Positions 8,428 to 15,966 of a DNA stretch of 62,259 nucleotides are shown one piece after another. Position numbers and translations under genes: made by a program. The notes beneath the pieces were generated by a model. That model saw only the letters and a list, made by a program, of their open reading frames with translations, had not been told where the DNA came from and searched no databases. Position 1 is the stretch's first letter, and every line of letters starts with the position of its first letter. The stretch comes from a virus. The stretch lies in IMG/VR virus record IMGVR_UViG_3300037193_002008, positions 1-62,259 of that record. One strand, given 5' to 3'.

Positions 8428-8973
8428 ATGAGGAAGATCCCAACCCTGTTCCGCCGCGACCCGAACGACATGAGCCGCGTTCTGCCCGAAGTGCACCCGG
8501 ACTGTCAGTGGGTGCTCGACGGCGAGGGCGTGGCTACGTGGAAGTACGACGGCACCTGCGTCCTGTTCGACGGTGAACGCTGGTGGGCCCGCCGCGAGGT
8601 GAAGCCCGGCAAGACCGCCCCGCCGGACTTCGAGCCGGTCCAGACCGACGACGTGACCGGCAAGACGATGGGTTGGGAGCCGATCGAGCAGTCAGCCTTC
8701 GCGAAGTACCACGCCGAAGCGGTCGCGCAGCACGTCACCGTCGGCGACTGGGAGCCCGGCACGTACGAACTGGTCGGCCCGAAGGTCAACGGCAACCCGG
8801 AGATGTGCCAGCAGCACGAACTGTGGGCGCATGCCGCCGCTGACCAGGTCGATGCCCCACGCGACTTCGAAGGGCTGGCGAGGTTTCTCGCCGATTTCGC
8901 GGGCGAGGGTCTGGTTTGGCATCACCCGGATGGTCGGATGGCGAAGCTCAAGCGGAAGGACTTTCCACGATGA
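8428..8973 (+). CDS. RNA ligase-like nucleotidyltransferase (DUF5565 type)
   Basis: 181 aa. Covalent nucleotidyltransferase motifs appear in order: motif I KYDGT (Lys39 would carry AMP), a motif III-like YELVGPKVNGN near residues 113-123, motif IV-like EGLVW near residue 164 and motif V-like MAKLK near the C-terminus. There is no separate C-terminal domain, as in compact phage RNA ligases. It would join RNA ends using ATP, for example repairing cleaved tRNAs. It ends in an ATGA overlap with the HEPN gene, which suggests the two act together. The start follows GAAGGAG. Confidence 0.75.
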   Translation: MRKIPTLFRRDPNDMSRVLPEVHPDCQWVLDGEGVATWKYDGTCVLFDGERWWARREVKPGKTAPPDFEPVQTDDVTGKTMGWEPIEQSAFAKYHAEAVAQHVTVGDWEPGTYELVGPKVNGNPEMCQQHELWAHAAADQVDAPRDFEGLARFLADFAGEGLVWHHPDGRMAKLKRKDFPR

Positions 8974-9392
8974 CTACCGAGACCCGTATCGAACTTGACG
9001 TCCCTGCTCACGCCCTGCCGCAGCGGACCCCGACCGAACTGCTCGCCATGGCCCACCGCGGCCTGGAGGAGGCCGCCACCATGTCGGACGGCCTGCGCTA
9101 TGCGACCGCGCATCTGGCCGCCCTGCGTGCCGCGTCGGCGGTGTTGGCGGCCCGTGCCATCCCGGCTCCGGGGATACGTCGTAGCCGCCCGACCTCGGCG
9201 TGGACGCTGCTGGTGCAGGTTGCCCCGGAACTGTCGGAGTGGGCGGTGTTCTTCGCCTCCGGTGCGACGAAGCGGGCCGTTGCCGAGGCGAGCATCCCGA
9301 ACGTAGTGACGGCCGCCGAGGCGGATTCGATGGTGCGGTCGGTCACCGACTTTGTGGCGGTCGTCGAGACGGCGCTGGGGGTAGCGCGATGA
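8970..9392 (+). CDS. HEPN-domain protein, SAV_6107-like
   Basis: 140 aa. The helix-rich sequence LLAMAHRGLEEAA...RYATAHLAALRAASAVLAAR matches the actinobacterial SAV_6107 HEPN family as I remember it. It keeps an Rx4H motif (Arg43 to His48), the signature of many HEPN ribonucleases. HEPN proteins often cleave RNA in toxin-antitoxin or defence systems; whether this family is catalytic is not known to me. It directly overlaps the RNA ligase gene and is followed by another coupled gene. A ribosome site ggaagga lies 10 bp upstream of the start. Confidence 0.7.
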   Translation: MTTETRIELDVPAHALPQRTPTELLAMAHRGLEEAATMSDGLRYATAHLAALRAASAVLAARAIPAPGIRRSRPTSAWTLLVQVAPELSEWAVFFASGATKRAVAEASIPNVVTAAEADSMVRSVTDFVAVVETALGVAR

Positions 9393-9799
9393 TCGCCCGC
9401 AACCCGCACGACCCGTATATCGACGCCGTGTTCGCCGCCCTCAAGCAGGCCGGCATGGAGCCGTCGCAGTGCTGGACGTCAGATTCGGAGACTGCTGACG
9501 ACGGCATGACCTGCACCCTGTCGGCCGTGTTGATCTGGTCCTCCGATGACCTGCCGTCGTTCGAGTTCGACGACTTCCTGATCTGCTGGGACGTTCACAA
9601 GGGCTGGCAGTCGGCGGACGTGAATCCAGACGGGTCAAACACGTGGCCGGAGGATCTGCCGATCCCGGTGTGGGCGGCGCCGACGGCGGTGGTCGACTGC
9701 GTGGAGAGCCTGCTTCACCACGCAGAGATCCGTTCGAGCGGCGAGACGTGGCGAGACGATGTGGTGTTAGCCGCGGTCGACGAATGGTTGGCGTCGTGA
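9389..9799 (+). CDS. Hypothetical acidic protein
   Basis: 136 aa, coupled by ATGA to the HEPN gene. Strongly acidic middle (DDLPSFEFDDFLICWDVHKGW) and Trp-rich, suggesting a small alpha/beta fold. Its position directly after the HEPN protein would suit a partner or neutraliser, but nothing in the sequence proves it. Confidence 0.65.
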   Translation: MIARNPHDPYIDAVFAALKQAGMEPSQCWTSDSETADDGMTCTLSAVLIWSSDDLPSFEFDDFLICWDVHKGWQSADVNPDGSNTWPEDLPIPVWAAPTAVVDCVESLLHHAEIRSSGETWRDDVVLAAVDEWLAS

Positions 9800-9990
9800 C
9801 GCCCGACCGGTGCGGCTTCGGCCTCCGTATCGCCGACCTGCCCGACGGTGATCGGCAGGTGGTGGAGGAGTACCACGCCTTCCTCTGCGGGGGGCTCGAC
9901 TACGACCCGAAGACGAACGAGTTTGTGCCGGCGGGTGAGGGTGTGAGCCGGGACCAGATGCGAGCCAAGAAGGAGAACCCCGATGGATGA
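9796..9990 (+). CDS. Small hypothetical protein
   Basis: 64 aa, GTG start in a GTGA overlap with the previous gene; an ATG at 9784 is an alternative. No motif recognised. Confidence 0.6.
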   Translation: MTPDRCGFGLRIADLPDGDRQVVEEYHAFLCGGLDYDPKTNEFVPAGEGVSRDQMRAKKENPDG

Positions 9991-10099
9991 CGACCTGTGC
10001 CCCGGTTGCGACTGCGCCGAACAGGCACCCCGTGACCCCTGGGACGAGGGCGCCTACCCCGGACCCGACCCCGACTGTGAATGCGAGTGCCACGAATGA
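9983..10099 (+). CDS. Tiny Cys-rich acidic protein
   Basis: 38 aa, very acidic, with CPGCDC at the N-terminus and CECECH at the C-terminus, enough ligands for one zinc site. It overlaps the gene before it by 8 bp and the next one by ATGA, and has AAGGAG 7 bp ahead of its ATG. Confidence 0.6.
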   Translation: MDDDLCPGCDCAEQAPRDPWDEGAYPGPDPDCECECHE

Positions 10100-10290
10100 G
10101 CGAGTTGACGTTTGCCGAGGTGGAGGCGTGGCTGAAGGCCCGCCGCGACGGTGCCGAGTCCGTCGAGGGGCGGAAAGACACCGAGTGGTACGTGCTGGAC
10201 GACGCCCTCGACGACCTGCGGCGGCACTGGCACACCGGGACGCCGCTGACGGAGTCGGTCCGCGGGCCACACCACGAGGAGCAGGGATGA
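10096..10290 (+). CDS. Small hypothetical protein
   Basis: 64 aa, charged and helical (TFAEVEAWLKARRDG, DDALDDLRRHWH). Coupled on both sides by ATGA overlaps. Unrecognised. Confidence 0.6.
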   Translation: MSELTFAEVEAWLKARRDGAESVEGRKDTEWYVLDDALDDLRRHWHTGTPLTESVRGPHHEEQG

Positions 10291-10472
10291 ACGACGCCGA
10301 GTTCACCATGGAGATCGACGACATTCCGCACAACGGCTGGTGGAAGCCCGACAGCCGCTACGAGTACCAGCGGTTGGGCGGATACCTGGTCCAGTTGGGT
10401 CTGTCCCGGGAGCAAGCACTTGAAGTGTTGGAGCGGGCGTACGGGGCTGCGGCGGCGGAGTTCGGATCATGA
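10287..10472 (+). CDS. Small hypothetical protein
   Basis: 61 aa, ATGA overlaps at both ends, preceded by GAGGAGCAGGG. The C-terminal half (LVQLGLSREQALEVLERAYG) resembles a UBA-like helical bundle. Function unknown. Confidence 0.6.
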   Translation: MNDAEFTMEIDDIPHNGWWKPDSRYEYQRLGGYLVQLGLSREQALEVLERAYGAAAAEFGS

Positions 10473-10945
10473 GCGACGTGTGCCCGATGCCAACCCGCAG
10501 GCTGCGTTCCTGTGTGGAGGCGTGGCCGGACTGCTTCACGGGCGGCTACGACCCGTCGTGTTGCCGGTTCCCGAAGTCGTGCAGCGCGACGGTGTACGAC
10601 GAGGAGGACATGAAGGAGGAGGACCTGGAACCGGCACCTGGGCCGTGGCTGGCACCGGCACCGGCGGTCGACCTGCTGGAGGCGGCGGCCCGTGCCGCGC
10701 ATCGGTCCCAGTTTGTCGATCCTGCCGTGGCGGATCTGGTGTGGTCGTCGACGACGGACGCCTACCGGCACCAGTGGGAGGCAATCAGCCGCGCGGCGTG
10801 CGAGGTCGTCGTGGCCCGGGCCGTCGAGCAGGCGTTGCGTGAGGTCCACGCCGAAATCGCGCAGCGTCCCGGATATGCGGAGGTTGCCGACCTGGTCGAT
10901 GCTCGCGCCGACGAGTGGGCGGAACGCGCGAGGGAGGCATCGTGA
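10469..10945 (+). CDS. Hypothetical protein with N-terminal Cys region
   Basis: 158 aa. The first 40 residues carry six Cys, including SCCRFPKSC; the rest is a long helical stretch from about residue 68 rich in Ala, Arg and Glu. An acidic proline-rich linker joins them. Coupled to both neighbours. Not recognised. Confidence 0.65.
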   Translation: MSDVCPMPTRRLRSCVEAWPDCFTGGYDPSCCRFPKSCSATVYDEEDMKEEDLEPAPGPWLAPAPAVDLLEAAARAAHRSQFVDPAVADLVWSSTTDAYRHQWEAISRAACEVVVARAVEQALREVHAEIAQRPGYAEVADLVDARADEWAERAREAS

Positions 10946-11067
10946 GGTCGTGGTTGTTGTCGAACTGGCCGCCGTTGGCCGCGTCGGCGGGTGCCGCTGT
11001 GGCGTTGTGGGCGGGTGCCGCTGTGGCGTTGTGGGCGGCGGCCGGGCTGCTGGGGGTGGGCCGGTGA
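10942..11067 (+). CDS. Tiny membrane peptide with an internal duplication
   Basis: 41 aa, GTG start coupled to the previous stop. After a short polar N-terminus it is a single hydrophobic segment containing two identical copies of AGAAVALW, encoded by a perfect 24-bp tandem repeat. Probably an inner-membrane peptide. Confidence 0.55.
   Translation: MRSWLLSNWPPLAASAGAAVALWAGAAVALWAAAGLLGVGR
10987..11034 (+). repeat. Perfect 24-bp tandem duplication
   Basis: Two head-to-tail 24-bp units (each beginning GCGGGTGCCGCTG) lie inside the membrane peptide gene and keep its frame. Slippage could add or remove units and so lengthen or shorten the hydrophobic segment by eight residues. Confidence 0.8.
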
Positions 11068-11297
11068 GCGAGGAACCAAATCCGTTCGTCTCCGTCGTCG
11101 CCGACCTGCTGATCGAGCACGCACGTTACGGCATTCGGGGCTGCCGCTGCGGCTGGGCCGATCTGGGCAAGTCGCATGCGGTTCACGTTGCGAAGATGCT
11201 CGACACGGCGGGCCTGCTCGCAAGGGGAGATGGGCCGAAGCAGCCACCGGACGTGTCGTGGGTCCAGACGACTACACGATGGGAGGGGCAGCCGTGA
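11064..11297 (+). CDS. Small hypothetical protein
   Basis: 77 aa, GTG start in a GTGA overlap. The central segment IRGCRCGWADLGKSHAVHVAKML resembles a short Cys pair followed by a helix with His, as in phage proteins with a CxCG...H element. Role unknown. Confidence 0.6.
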   Translation: MSEEPNPFVSVVADLLIEHARYGIRGCRCGWADLGKSHAVHVAKMLDTAGLLARGDGPKQPPDVSWVQTTTRWEGQP

Positions 11298-11482
11298 GGG
11301 TCCCGCAGAAGGGTGAGGTGTTCGACGCGGTTGTCGACTCGACGGCGATGCGCCTGATGGTCACGTCGGAGCCGGAGACCCAGCCGGACGGGACGGTGAC
11401 GTTCGAGGCGTGCCCGGAGCATTTGGCGAACTGGAGCTTGGCGTTGCCGTACCTCACGGGTGAGGAGTCAGGCCATGCCTAG
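11294..11482 (+). CDS. Small hypothetical protein
   Basis: 62 aa, GTG start coupled to the previous gene. Predicted mostly beta strands (GEVFDAVVDS, AMRLMVTSE, VTFEACPEH). No recognised family. Confidence 0.6.
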   Translation: MRVPQKGEVFDAVVDSTAMRLMVTSEPETQPDGTVTFEACPEHLANWSLALPYLTGEESGHA

Positions 11483-11969
11483 TGTTGTGATCAAACCGGC
11501 TCGGGATCGGGACGAGTACGTGGTGTGGTCGACGGTGACCGAGTCCCCGCACGGCTACGGTGATCGCGCCCAGGTGGTCGAACTGCTGCGGGCCGGGATC
11601 CGGGGCTCCGACGAGGACAGACAGGATCCGGAGACCCCGGTTCGGAACGCCCACCATTGGGGTTCGTCGGCACGCGGTGGCTGGACCGAGGGCCACTGGG
11701 ATGACGACTTCTTCATCTTCAAGCAGGTCGGCACACTGCCGCGCGCTCATCTGTTCGAGGCGGCGCGGCGCATGGCCCGGCCCGGCGGGTGCCAGCTGTG
11801 GTACGTGCTGGAGCTTGTGGAGCCGTTCGGCGACGACGATGGGCGGGAGCACTATGCGAAGGTTCTGCGGGAGCACCGCGACGATGTGGTCTCGCTGGAC
11901 GAGGAGCGCAGGGTAGCGGGGCTGGCGCTGTCGCAGCTCATCCGGACGATCGAGGGGTGGAACCGGTGA
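11475..11969 (+). CDS. Hypothetical protein
   Basis: 164 aa, acidic, soluble, overlapping the previous gene by 8 bp, with GAGGAG 6 bp before the ATG. Trp- and Asp-rich centre (HWDDDFFIFKQVG). Not recognised. Confidence 0.65.
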   Translation: MPSVVIKPARDRDEYVVWSTVTESPHGYGDRAQVVELLRAGIRGSDEDRQDPETPVRNAHHWGSSARGGWTEGHWDDDFFIFKQVGTLPRAHLFEAARRMARPGGCQLWYVLELVEPFGDDDGREHYAKVLREHRDDVVSLDEERRVAGLALSQLIRTIEGWNR

Positions 11970-12262
11970 GGCTGCTCCGCTACTGGTGGACGCTGGCCCG
12001 CTGGGCTGTCCAGCGGGTCGGCTATTGGGTCCGCCCGTACGACATGCTGGCCGATGCGCGGCGCTGGTTCTGGCAGCCCCGGCAGCGGTGCGGTTTCGCG
12101 CAGGGTGGCGTCATCCAGGGGCCGCGTGACCTGGGTGACGACTCGGTCCCGGCCATCCTGTCGCGCGGATGCCAGATCGTCGACCCGGATCAGGCTGAGG
12201 CACTCGGGTTGACGGTAGAGGCGCGACGGCTGCGGGAGCGGGCGGGCAAGGACGACGAGTGA
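11966..12262 (+). CDS. Hypothetical protein, basic N-terminus
   Basis: 98 aa, GTG start in a GTGA overlap. The Trp/Arg-rich first 45 residues could contact a membrane or nucleic acid. The segment GGVIQGPRDLGDDSVPAILSRG looks like the short loop found near the ends of some phage structural proteins, but the similarity is too weak to assign a role. Confidence 0.55.
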   Translation: MRLLRYWWTLARWAVQRVGYWVRPYDMLADARRWFWQPRQRCGFAQGGVIQGPRDLGDDSVPAILSRGCQIVDPDQAEALGLTVEARRLRERAGKDDE

Positions 12263-12423
12263 AGCCGATCCGTCGCCGCACCACCTGCCGTGTTCCCGGC
12301 CACGGGACGCGCTGCGAGGTCGCCCACGAGAAGCCGTCGCGGTTCGAGCGGTGTACGGAGGAGCGGTTGGCGTTGGAGTTCGAGGAGGCGGCGGAACGGA
12401 CCGACAGTCCGCCGTCCGTCTAG
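12259..12423 (+). CDS. Tiny hypothetical protein
   Basis: 54 aa, GTG start in a GTGA overlap with the gene before; last of the tightly coupled set. Basic N-terminus with two Cys, acidic helical C-terminus. The 176 bp that follow (12424-12599) hold no gene that I can see. Confidence 0.55.
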   Translation: MKPIRRRTTCRVPGHGTRCEVAHEKPSRFERCTEERLALEFEEAAERTDSPPSV

Positions 12424-12599
12424 CGCCACCTGCCCGAACGGCCTAGGATCCGGATCATCGCGGCCACGCCAGGCCCGCACCCGTTGACCTTTGTCCAGGC
12501 CCGGCCTGCCGCGCTGTTCTCGGCGCCGCCACTAGCTGACCCCTCCTCGTCGGCTGCCGGGGCTCGCACAGTGCGCCCTGGGCCGACCGAGGAGCCATC

Positions 12600-13211
12600 C
12601 TGTCTGCAACCCCGCGCCGTGTGGCGCTGACCATCTTGACCCTGTCCCTGCTCACGATCGGCGTCGCCACGGCGCCGAAGGTTCACGCGAAGATCGAGGC
12701 CGTCGCCCACGGGGTGGCGGCCTCTGTTGTTGCCGACGTCCGTGCCGGTGTGGATGTTGGCGTCGATGTGGCTGTGTCACGGCTCGGGTCTGTCGCGGCG
12801 CAGGCCGGTGGTGGGGGCGAGTCGTCGAAGCCTGTCAAGCCGGTGAGCCTGGCCGGGACCGGCCGTGGCGCGACGATCGCCCGTTGGGCACAGGCCCAGG
12901 CCGGGAAGGGCTACCAGTTCGGAGCGACCGGACCGTCCCGATTTGACTGTTCTGGCCTCTCTCTGCGTGCAGCAGCCCAGGTCGGCGTGAGGCTCCCGCG
13001 GACCGCCGCGCAGCAGTTCGGCTACGGCAAGCGCATCTCGCGTGCCCAGCTGCAGCCCGGCGACCTGATCTTCTGGTCGACGAAGAAGGGCATCTCGCAC
13101 GTGGCGGTCAGCCTCGGCGGGAACCGGATGGTCGCAGCGGCGAACCCGCGCAAGGGCGTGGTGATCGGCACCATCTACGGCAGCCCGGCCGGTTACCGGC
13201 GCATCGCCTAG
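12600..13211 (+). CDS. Secreted NlpC/P60 peptidoglycan endopeptidase
   Basis: About 203 aa. An N-terminal signal segment (Arg-Arg followed by TILTLSLLTIGVATA) leads to a linker and a C-terminal NlpC/P60 domain. The catalytic Cys lies in FDCSGL and the His in GISHVAV; PGDLIFW is also typical. It would cut peptide cross-links of the cell wall and could be an endolysin or a host-wall remodelling enzyme. The frame's first GTG (12621) cuts into the hydrophobic core with no ribosome site, whereas a CTG at 12600 has GAGGAG 5 bp upstream and adds the positive N-region, so I chose CTG. Convergent with the next gene. Confidence 0.75.
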   Translation: MSATPRRVALTILTLSLLTIGVATAPKVHAKIEAVAHGVAASVVADVRAGVDVGVDVAVSRLGSVAAQAGGGGESSKPVKPVSLAGTGRGATIARWAQAQAGKGYQFGATGPSRFDCSGLSLRAAAQVGVRLPRTAAQQFGYGKRISRAQLQPGDLIFWSTKKGISHVAVSLGGNRMVAAANPRKGVVIGTIYGSPAGYRRIA

Positions 13212-13711
13212 CCCGAGTCGGACGCAGACGGCTGGCGGCCCTGTGCGGAGTCCGAGCCCGCGGGGCCGCTAGCACCACTGCGCGGTGCCGACTCGCGCCG
13301 TGACGGCTCCGCGGCAGGCTCCGGCCGCTCAGATGCGGGTGGCTGCAGGATCGGCGGCAGCGACGGCACCAGCGGCGGCGTAGACGTCCGTGTGGGCGCC
13401 TGCGGGGTTGTCGGTGTGGTTCCGGTGTGGGTCGGCTTTGGGGTCCCGCTGGGGGCGGCAGGGACCGACGCCGTAGTCGCGGGTGCGACCGGCTGCTGTG
13501 TCACCCTTCCGGGTGCGGTGGTCTTCGGCGGCCGTGCCGGCTGCGGCCTCGTCACCGTCCCGACCCCGGACCGCGGGTTGCCGCCGAACCCGTCCGTGGG
13601 TTGCTGCCGGGCGCTGAAGTCCTGCCGGTTCACGGCCCAAGTCACGGCAACGGGTGGGGCGAGGGCTGCCGTAAGCAGGGCAGCCAGGGCGATCGGGAGG
13701 CGGTGGCGCAC
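13208..13711 (-). CDS. Secreted or anchored Pro/Thr/Ser-rich protein
   Basis: 167 aa. An N-terminal signal or anchor (PIALAALLTAALAPPVAV) is followed by a low-complexity tail rich in Pro, Thr, Ala and Ser, like a wall-spanning stalk. GTG start. Its stop overlaps that of the NlpC/P60 gene by 4 bp on the opposite strand. No catalytic domain. The region 13712-13995 upstream shows no convincing gene. Confidence 0.6.
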   Translation of the reverse strand: MRHRLPIALAALLTAALAPPVAVTWAVNRQDFSARQQPTDGFGGNPRSGVGTVTRPQPARPPKTTAPGRVTQQPVAPATTASVPAAPSGTPKPTHTGTTPTTPQAPTRTSTPPLVPSLPPILQPPASERPEPAAEPSRRESAPRSGASGPAGSDSAQGRQPSASDSG

Positions 13712-13995
13712 GGTGATCCATTCTCCCCGAGCTCCACTGGGGCGTCACCCGCAGGTGCGACATGGTTACGCCTCAGCCACGCGATCATGTCCGTGCAGCT
13801 ACCGTGCAGGCAGTTGAGATCCGGCGTGTCCGAGCGTTCCCCCAGCGATCACGCCGCCGGATCGGTGCAAAGAAGCGCCCTCCGTGTGCTGACCCACCGG
13901 GCGCCGTTGCCACGTCCGGGTGACGAAGCCTCAAGACTGGCAATGCTTCCAGCCCGCATAGAACTCCGAAGCCGTTGCCCTGTCACGCTGACAGC

Positions 13996-14187
13996 ATGGC
14001 GAAGAAGTGCAAGCGGCACGACCGCAGAGACTGCTCCACCTGCCGTAGCACCTACGGCTCCTCCGACACGTCGGCGTGGATCACCACCTGGGCGGCGACG
14101 TCCTCGTCCTACGACTACGGATCCTCGTCCTCGTGCTCGGACTCGTCGTCGAGCTCGTCTTCGTCGGACTGCGGCGGAGGCTGGTAG
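13996..14187 (+). CDS. Small Ser-rich, Cys-containing protein
   Basis: 63 aa. A basic N-terminal KKCKRHDRRDCSTC segment precedes a tail of Tyr, Asp and long Ser runs, then CGGGW. The Ser-run frame and the terminator 8 bp after the stop support a real gene. Low complexity prevents a family call. Confidence 0.55.
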   Translation: MAKKCKRHDRRDCSTCRSTYGSSDTSAWITTWAATSSSYDYGSSSSCSDSSSSSSSSDCGGGW

Positions 14188-14194
14188 ACGAAGC

Positions 14195-14224
14195 GACGCC
14201 CCCCGCCGGTGTGCGAGGGGCGTC
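14195..14224 (+). terminator. Hairpin terminator after the Ser-rich gene
   Basis: GACGCCCC at 14195-14202 pairs with GGGGCGTC at 14217-14224 around a 14-nt loop, then ctgtagg. It lacks a long U run, common for high-GC phages. It could also serve the leftward operon that ends at 14311. Confidence 0.5.
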
Positions 14225-14310
14225 TGTAGGGCTCCCGCAGGGGGGATTGCGGGCGAGTCCAGTATGCGGGCAGGTGGGCTGAACTGCTGGTGAGTGAGCA
14301 GGTGGGGCGC

Positions 14311-14565
14311 TCAGTCAGGTCCATCGCCGTCGGGCTGCTCGGCGCACCAGCGCGCCCACTCCATGTGAACCGGGACCGGCACGTACCAGCGGACGATTTC
14401 CACTGGCGGACGGCCGTCCCACAGTTCGCGGTAGCTGTCGATCAGGCCCCGCTCGGCAAGTGCGGCGAGGGTGCGCGGGTGGTGACCGCCATCCTGGCCG
14501 ATGCAGATCTGCCCGAACACCTCCCGCTGCCGCTCGGTGAGTTCATCCATGAACGAGACGCTCAC
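14311..14565 (-). CDS. Small winged-helix-like protein
   Basis: 84 aa. TERQREVFGQICIGQDGGHHPRT followed by LAALAERGLIDSYRE looks like a MarR/ArsR-style winged helix. GTG start in a GTGA overlap with the upstream gene; last gene of the leftward operon 19248-14311. Possibly DNA-binding. Confidence 0.6.
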   Translation of the reverse strand: MSVSFMDELTERQREVFGQICIGQDGGHHPRTLAALAERGLIDSYRELWDGRPPVEIVRWYVPVPVHMEWARWCAEQPDGDGPD

Positions 14566-14780
14566 CCCTGGGCCAACCTTTCGTCGCCGGCCGTCGTGCG
14601 CCGCCAGCACGGCTCGTTCGCCGCGTCGATGTAGCGCTCGATGAGCCCGTCGCGTTCGAGCCTTACCAACTCGGACCGAACCGACCGGGACTCGGTCATC
14701 GACTCGTACATGCGGTCGCCGACGACGTCCCCGATACGGCGCAGGACGGTCAGGCGGCGGACTTCGGCTTCGGTCCTCAC
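14562..14780 (-). CDS. Small winged-helix-like protein
   Basis: 72 aa. RSVRSELVRLERDGLIERYIDAANEPCWRRTTAGDERL has the recognition helix and wing pattern of a small winged helix. GTG start overlapping the gene before it, and its stop overlaps the next, which is of similar design, so the two may be related or partner proteins. Confidence 0.6.
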   Translation of the reverse strand: MRTEAEVRRLTVLRRIGDVVGDRMYESMTESRSVRSELVRLERDGLIERYIDAANEPCWRRTTAGDERLAQG

Positions 14781-14977
14781 AGTCGATCCATCCCGGTGTC
14801 CTCGTAGGCCTTGCACGCCTCGTCCCCAGCCCGCCTGACCATGTCGGTGGCGTGGTCCTGCAGCTCGCGGATGAGCGGCCCGTGGTAGATGGCGGCCACG
14901 TCAAGGGCGTCGAGGTGACGCCGAACGATCTCGGCAATCGGGTCATTGACGTCGCGGTGCTGCAGCGGCCGGGCCAT
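14777..14977 (-). CDS. Small helical hypothetical protein
   Basis: 66 aa, helical, with a His-containing middle. The ATG at 14977 has an AAGGAGAC site and overlaps the preceding TGA by one base. Unrecognised. Confidence 0.6.
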   Translation of the reverse strand: MARPLQHRDVNDPIAEIVRRHLDALDVAAIYHGPLIRELQDHATDMVRRAGDEACKAYEDTGMDRL

Positions 14978-15210
14978 CAGGTCTCCTTCTTGCATTCGTG
15001 GCGGTCGTACCGGTCAGCGTCGAACGGAACGCCGAAGAACGCGGCGTCCCGCTCCGTCTCGATCCCGAAGATCGCCGTCGGGTCGTCGTTCGGTTCACCA
15101 TGGAAGACGGCGGCACCATCGGTGGACGGCTCGGCCTCCATCACCAGGAGCGCGCCGTCGGTGGCGTGGGCGACGATCGTCTTCATGCCGCACAGGCAGG
15201 TGCGAAACAT
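14977..15210 (-). CDS. Small hypothetical protein
   Basis: 77 aa. CLCG near the N-terminus, then an acidic alpha/beta-looking body. GAGGAG precedes the ATG at 15210. Function unknown. Confidence 0.6.
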   Translation of the reverse strand: MFRTCLCGMKTIVAHATDGALLVMEAEPSTDGAAVFHGEPNDDPTAIFGIETERDAAFFGVPFDADRYDRHECKKET

Positions 15211-15212
15211 GG

Positions 15213-15539
15213 TCAGGACTCCTCGGCTTGGTCGGGGAACGCCAGCGACCGGATCACGGCGCACATCCGTTCAGCTTCGACGGCGGTCAAGTCCATCGGC
15301 AGGGTGATCCGGGCGAACGGGGCACCGGCCCGCACAGGCACGTCGTAGACGACCATGCGGGTGTTCGCGGCGCCCGCCTCGCGGCGGAGTTCGGCCAGTG
15401 CCCGTTCGATGCGGTCGAGTTTGTCGGCGTCGGGGTTGGTGTGGGCGATGTCGGTCAGGAGGTCGATGTACTCCTCGATCTGGTCGGCGCGGCTCTTCGG
15501 ATGCCGACGTCGTACGGCGGTCTCGTCGAGCCCGTTCAC
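15213..15539 (-). CDS. Hypothetical protein
   Basis: 108 aa, GTG start in a GTGA overlap. The first 60 residues are a charged helical stretch (IEEYIDLLTDIAH, IERALAELRREAG), then beta-like VVYDVPVRAGAPFARITLP. Not recognised. Confidence 0.6.
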   Translation of the reverse strand: MNGLDETAVRRRHPKSRADQIEEYIDLLTDIAHTNPDADKLDRIERALAELRREAGAANTRMVVYDVPVRAGAPFARITLPMDLTAVEAERMCAVIRSLAFPDQAEES

Positions 15540-15721
15540 GGTGTCTCCTCGGTGTCGTGGTGCGGGCATCGGCATCCCTGCCGGCCCCACAGGTCACACG
15601 GCAGGTGGTCGCCGTGGTTGCAGTGATCGCACCAGTCGGGCCGGTCCGCCATGCGGCGCAGCACGTTCTCGAAGGCGCGCATCACCTCGGGGTCGACGGG
15701 CAGCAGGTCGGTCTCGTTCAT
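15536..15721 (-). CDS. Small Cys/His-rich protein
   Basis: 61 aa. CDHCNHGDH, CDLW and CRCPHH together give a probable zinc site. ATG start with GAGGCGA upstream, coupled to both neighbours. Confidence 0.6.
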   Translation of the reverse strand: MNETDLLPVDPEVMRAFENVLRRMADRPDWCDHCNHGDHLPCDLWGRQGCRCPHHDTEETP

Positions 15722-15966
15722 CGCGGTCGCCTCTCCTCGGTCAACATCTCCATCGTGATCACCCGCTTGGCCGGGTCGGGCTCCGAATCGTTGAGCCGGT
15801 TCTGAATGCCGAGCAGCTCCCAGTCGTCGAAGTCGAACGCCGCCCGTGCCGTCGCCTCGTCGGCGTAGACGCCGGGGATCCAGCACCCGGATTCGCTGAT
15901 CGAGTAGGTGCCGTCGCGACGCCAGATGCGGCGGTCGCCATCATGGATGATGACGGGGTCGCTCAT
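15718..15966 (-). CDS. Small hypothetical protein
   Basis: 82 aa, beta-rich start (PVIIHDGDRRIWRRDGTY) then acidic helices. ATGA-type overlaps on both sides and GAAGGAG-like upstream sequence. Unrecognised. Confidence 0.6.
   Translation of the reverse strand: MSDPVIIHDGDRRIWRRDGTYSISESGCWIPGVYADEATARAAFDFDDWELLGIQNRLNDSEPDPAKRVITMEMLTEERRPR

Noticed and set aside
13646-13788. Leftward small frame upstream of the Pro-rich protein
   Set aside because: 47 codons with a TAGCTG box 7 nt before it, but the last half is a shadow of the Pro-rich gene; too weak to list.
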